Assembly: GCA_030141605.1 (NCBI GenBank)
Contig: JAQGDQ010000330.1
Span: forward strand, 162,501-187,500
DNA from: Tubiluchus corallicola
Taxonomy: Eukaryota; Priapulida; Priapulimorpha; Priapulimorphida; Tubiluchidae
DNA length: 25,000 bases
Reading direction: 5' to 3'
Every line of letters begins with the position of its first letter. The stretch's first letter is position 1. Of the stretch, positions 23,605-25,000 are shown piece by piece. Under the pieces are notes generated by a model that saw only the letters and a program-made list of their open reading frames with translations, was not told the DNA's origin and searched no databases. Made by a program: the position numbers and the translations under genes.

Positions 23605-23760
23605 ATTATTATTCTTGATTTAATATCGTAACACTTGAACATTTGTTAAAACTAATGAGTTTCATGAGTTGCAGTTTGTGAGTCTATCATTTCAACTACA
23701 ATTAGCACTACTTCTCAGTCAACTTGTCTCAACTTTTGAACCTCAGTCATAACTTACGAT

Positions 23761-24553
23761 AATACGTGTGAAGACGGGAAAGTAAGCTGTTTGGTGTTAC
23801 AAGAATACGTGTGAATACGTGAATAGAAGTTGTTTAAAGTTACATTAACACTGGTGAAAACCTGAAAAAAGAAGTTGTTTATAGTTACATGAATACGTGT
23901 GAATACGTGAAAGAAGTTGCTTGGCGTTATATGAATACGTGAATAGAAGTTGTTTAAAGTTACATGAATACGTGTGAATACGTGAAAGAAGTTGTTTAAA
24001 GTTACATGAATACGTAAAAGAAGTTGTTTAAAGTTACATGAATACGTGTGAATACGTGAAAGAAGTTGTTTAAAGTTACATGAATACGTAAAAGAAGTTG
24101 TTTAAAGTTACATGAATACGTGTGAATACGCGAAAGAAGTTGTTTAAAGTTACATGAATACGTGAAAGAAGTTGTTTAAAGTTACATGAATACGTGTGAA
24201 TACGCGAAAGAAGTTGTTTAAAGTTACATGAATACGTGAAAGAAGTTGTTTAAAGTTACATGAATACGTGTGAATACGCGAAAGAAGTTGTTTAAAGTTA
24301 CATGAATACGTAAAAGAAGTTGTTTAAAGTTACATGAATACGTGTGAATACGTGAAAGAAGTTGTTTAAAGTTACATGAATACGTAAAAGAAGTTGTTTA
24401 AAGTTACATGAATACGTGTGAATACGCGAAAGAAGTTGCTTAAAGTTACATGAATACGTGAAAGAAGTTGTTTAAAGTTACATGAATACGTGTGAATACG
24501 TGAAAAGAAGTTTTTTGTTGTTACGTTAATACTTGAAAAGATGAATGAAGTTG
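23761..24553 (+). repeat. Minisatellite with alternating 32-bp and 42-bp units (74-bp higher-order repeat)
   Basis: The basic unit is GAATACGTGAAAGAAG + TTGTTTAAAGTTACAT (32 bp); the longer unit has an extra GAATACGTGT (42 bp). From about 23966 to 24512 eight long and seven short units alternate without exception. The left edge (23761-23965) is degenerate. Variants CGTG/CGCG in the long unit and CGTG/CGTA in the short unit are distributed in runs. It starts about 160 bp after the transporter's poly(A) signal. Confidence -1.
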
Positions 24554-25000
24554 CCACCAGTCGTGATTGAATTGCCAAGAAAAGAGAGACGCGGCCAGCT
24601 GAAGTTTTTCTGTTCAAGATTGCATGTGGTTAATAACTGCTCTAGTGTCAATACAATACAATACAATGTAACTGAATATAATACATTATTAAATCGATAA
24701 TATAATGCACGCCATCTATAAAATGATTCTAACGCATCGACATTAAAGCAAATTAATGCCAACACTTTTAAAGATATGGCTGTATACATGAATCATAAAC
24801 ATTGAAATTACATGTTATAAAAATGTTTATATATATGTATAAACGTATTTATATATTTATTAACCGCATTAACAATGAAGCACGGATTGGTTAACTAAAA
24901 TTTCTACTTTCTCTGTAAATCTGCTAAAAAATAACTTTTTAATGGAGGACCTTATTTATTGTATAACATGGTCTTAAGGATGACGGGAGGACGGCCATTT
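24554..25000. other. AT-rich non-coding end of window
   Basis: Contains short ACAAT repetition at 24651-24667 and an AT-rich stretch at 24825-24865. The minus-strand frames across 24372-24789 partly translate the minisatellite and show no recognised domain. Confidence -1.

Noticed and set aside
23761-24553. CRISPR-like array near the window end
   Set aside because: The segments between repeats are themselves repeats; there are no unique spacers and the context is eukaryotic.

Overview
The window is eukaryotic, most likely from an invertebrate animal, although I cannot name the species. The evidence is one spliced gene with GT-AG introns, many decayed non-LTR retrotransposon 3' ends, DNA-transposon remnants and very extensive simple-sequence and satellite DNA in an AT-rich background. 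There is no sign of bacterial operons, CRISPR, tRNA or rRNA genes.

The only convincing host gene runs on the + strand from 10727 to 23573. Nine exons can be joined with every splice phase agreeing. They give a 498-residue polytopic protein of the SLC7 / heteromeric amino-acid transporter light-chain family (LAT / xCT / y+LAT type). One exon is a 45-nt microexon at 15971-16015. It restores the missing segment between exons 2 and 4, so the model is complete from ATG to TGA, and a poly(A) signal follows 25 nt after the stop.

Layout. 1-2347 is AT-rich non-coding DNA with a candidate solo LTR (1332-1642) and a strong inverted repeat (1828-1927). 2348-3496 is a pentanucleotide satellite built almost entirely from TATCG and CATCG. 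3836-8010 holds LINE fragments, hAT-like transposon ends and a long (TG)n tract. 8290-8659 is a compound trinucleotide/hexanucleotide array. 9100-9593 is a short hAT-like element with terminal inverted repeats. 9680-10050 is a decayed pentamer-like array just upstream of the transporter gene. 10727-23573 is the gene. Seven of its eight introns carry recognisable repeats: LINE tails, an unnamed dispersed repeat present twice, a Tc1-like element with an expanded GRPR-containing segment, (ATT)n, (CATCTT)n, (CT)n and a second candidate solo LTR. 23761-24553 is a minisatellite in which 32-bp and 42-bp units alternate strictly (74-bp higher-order unit). The remainder is AT-rich non-coding DNA.

No new defence or multi-gene system is visible. 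The points most worth a second look are the diverged transporter signatures, the microexon, the unusual tandem arrays, the in-frame 63-bp amplification in the Tc1-like element, and the unnamed intronic repeat pair.
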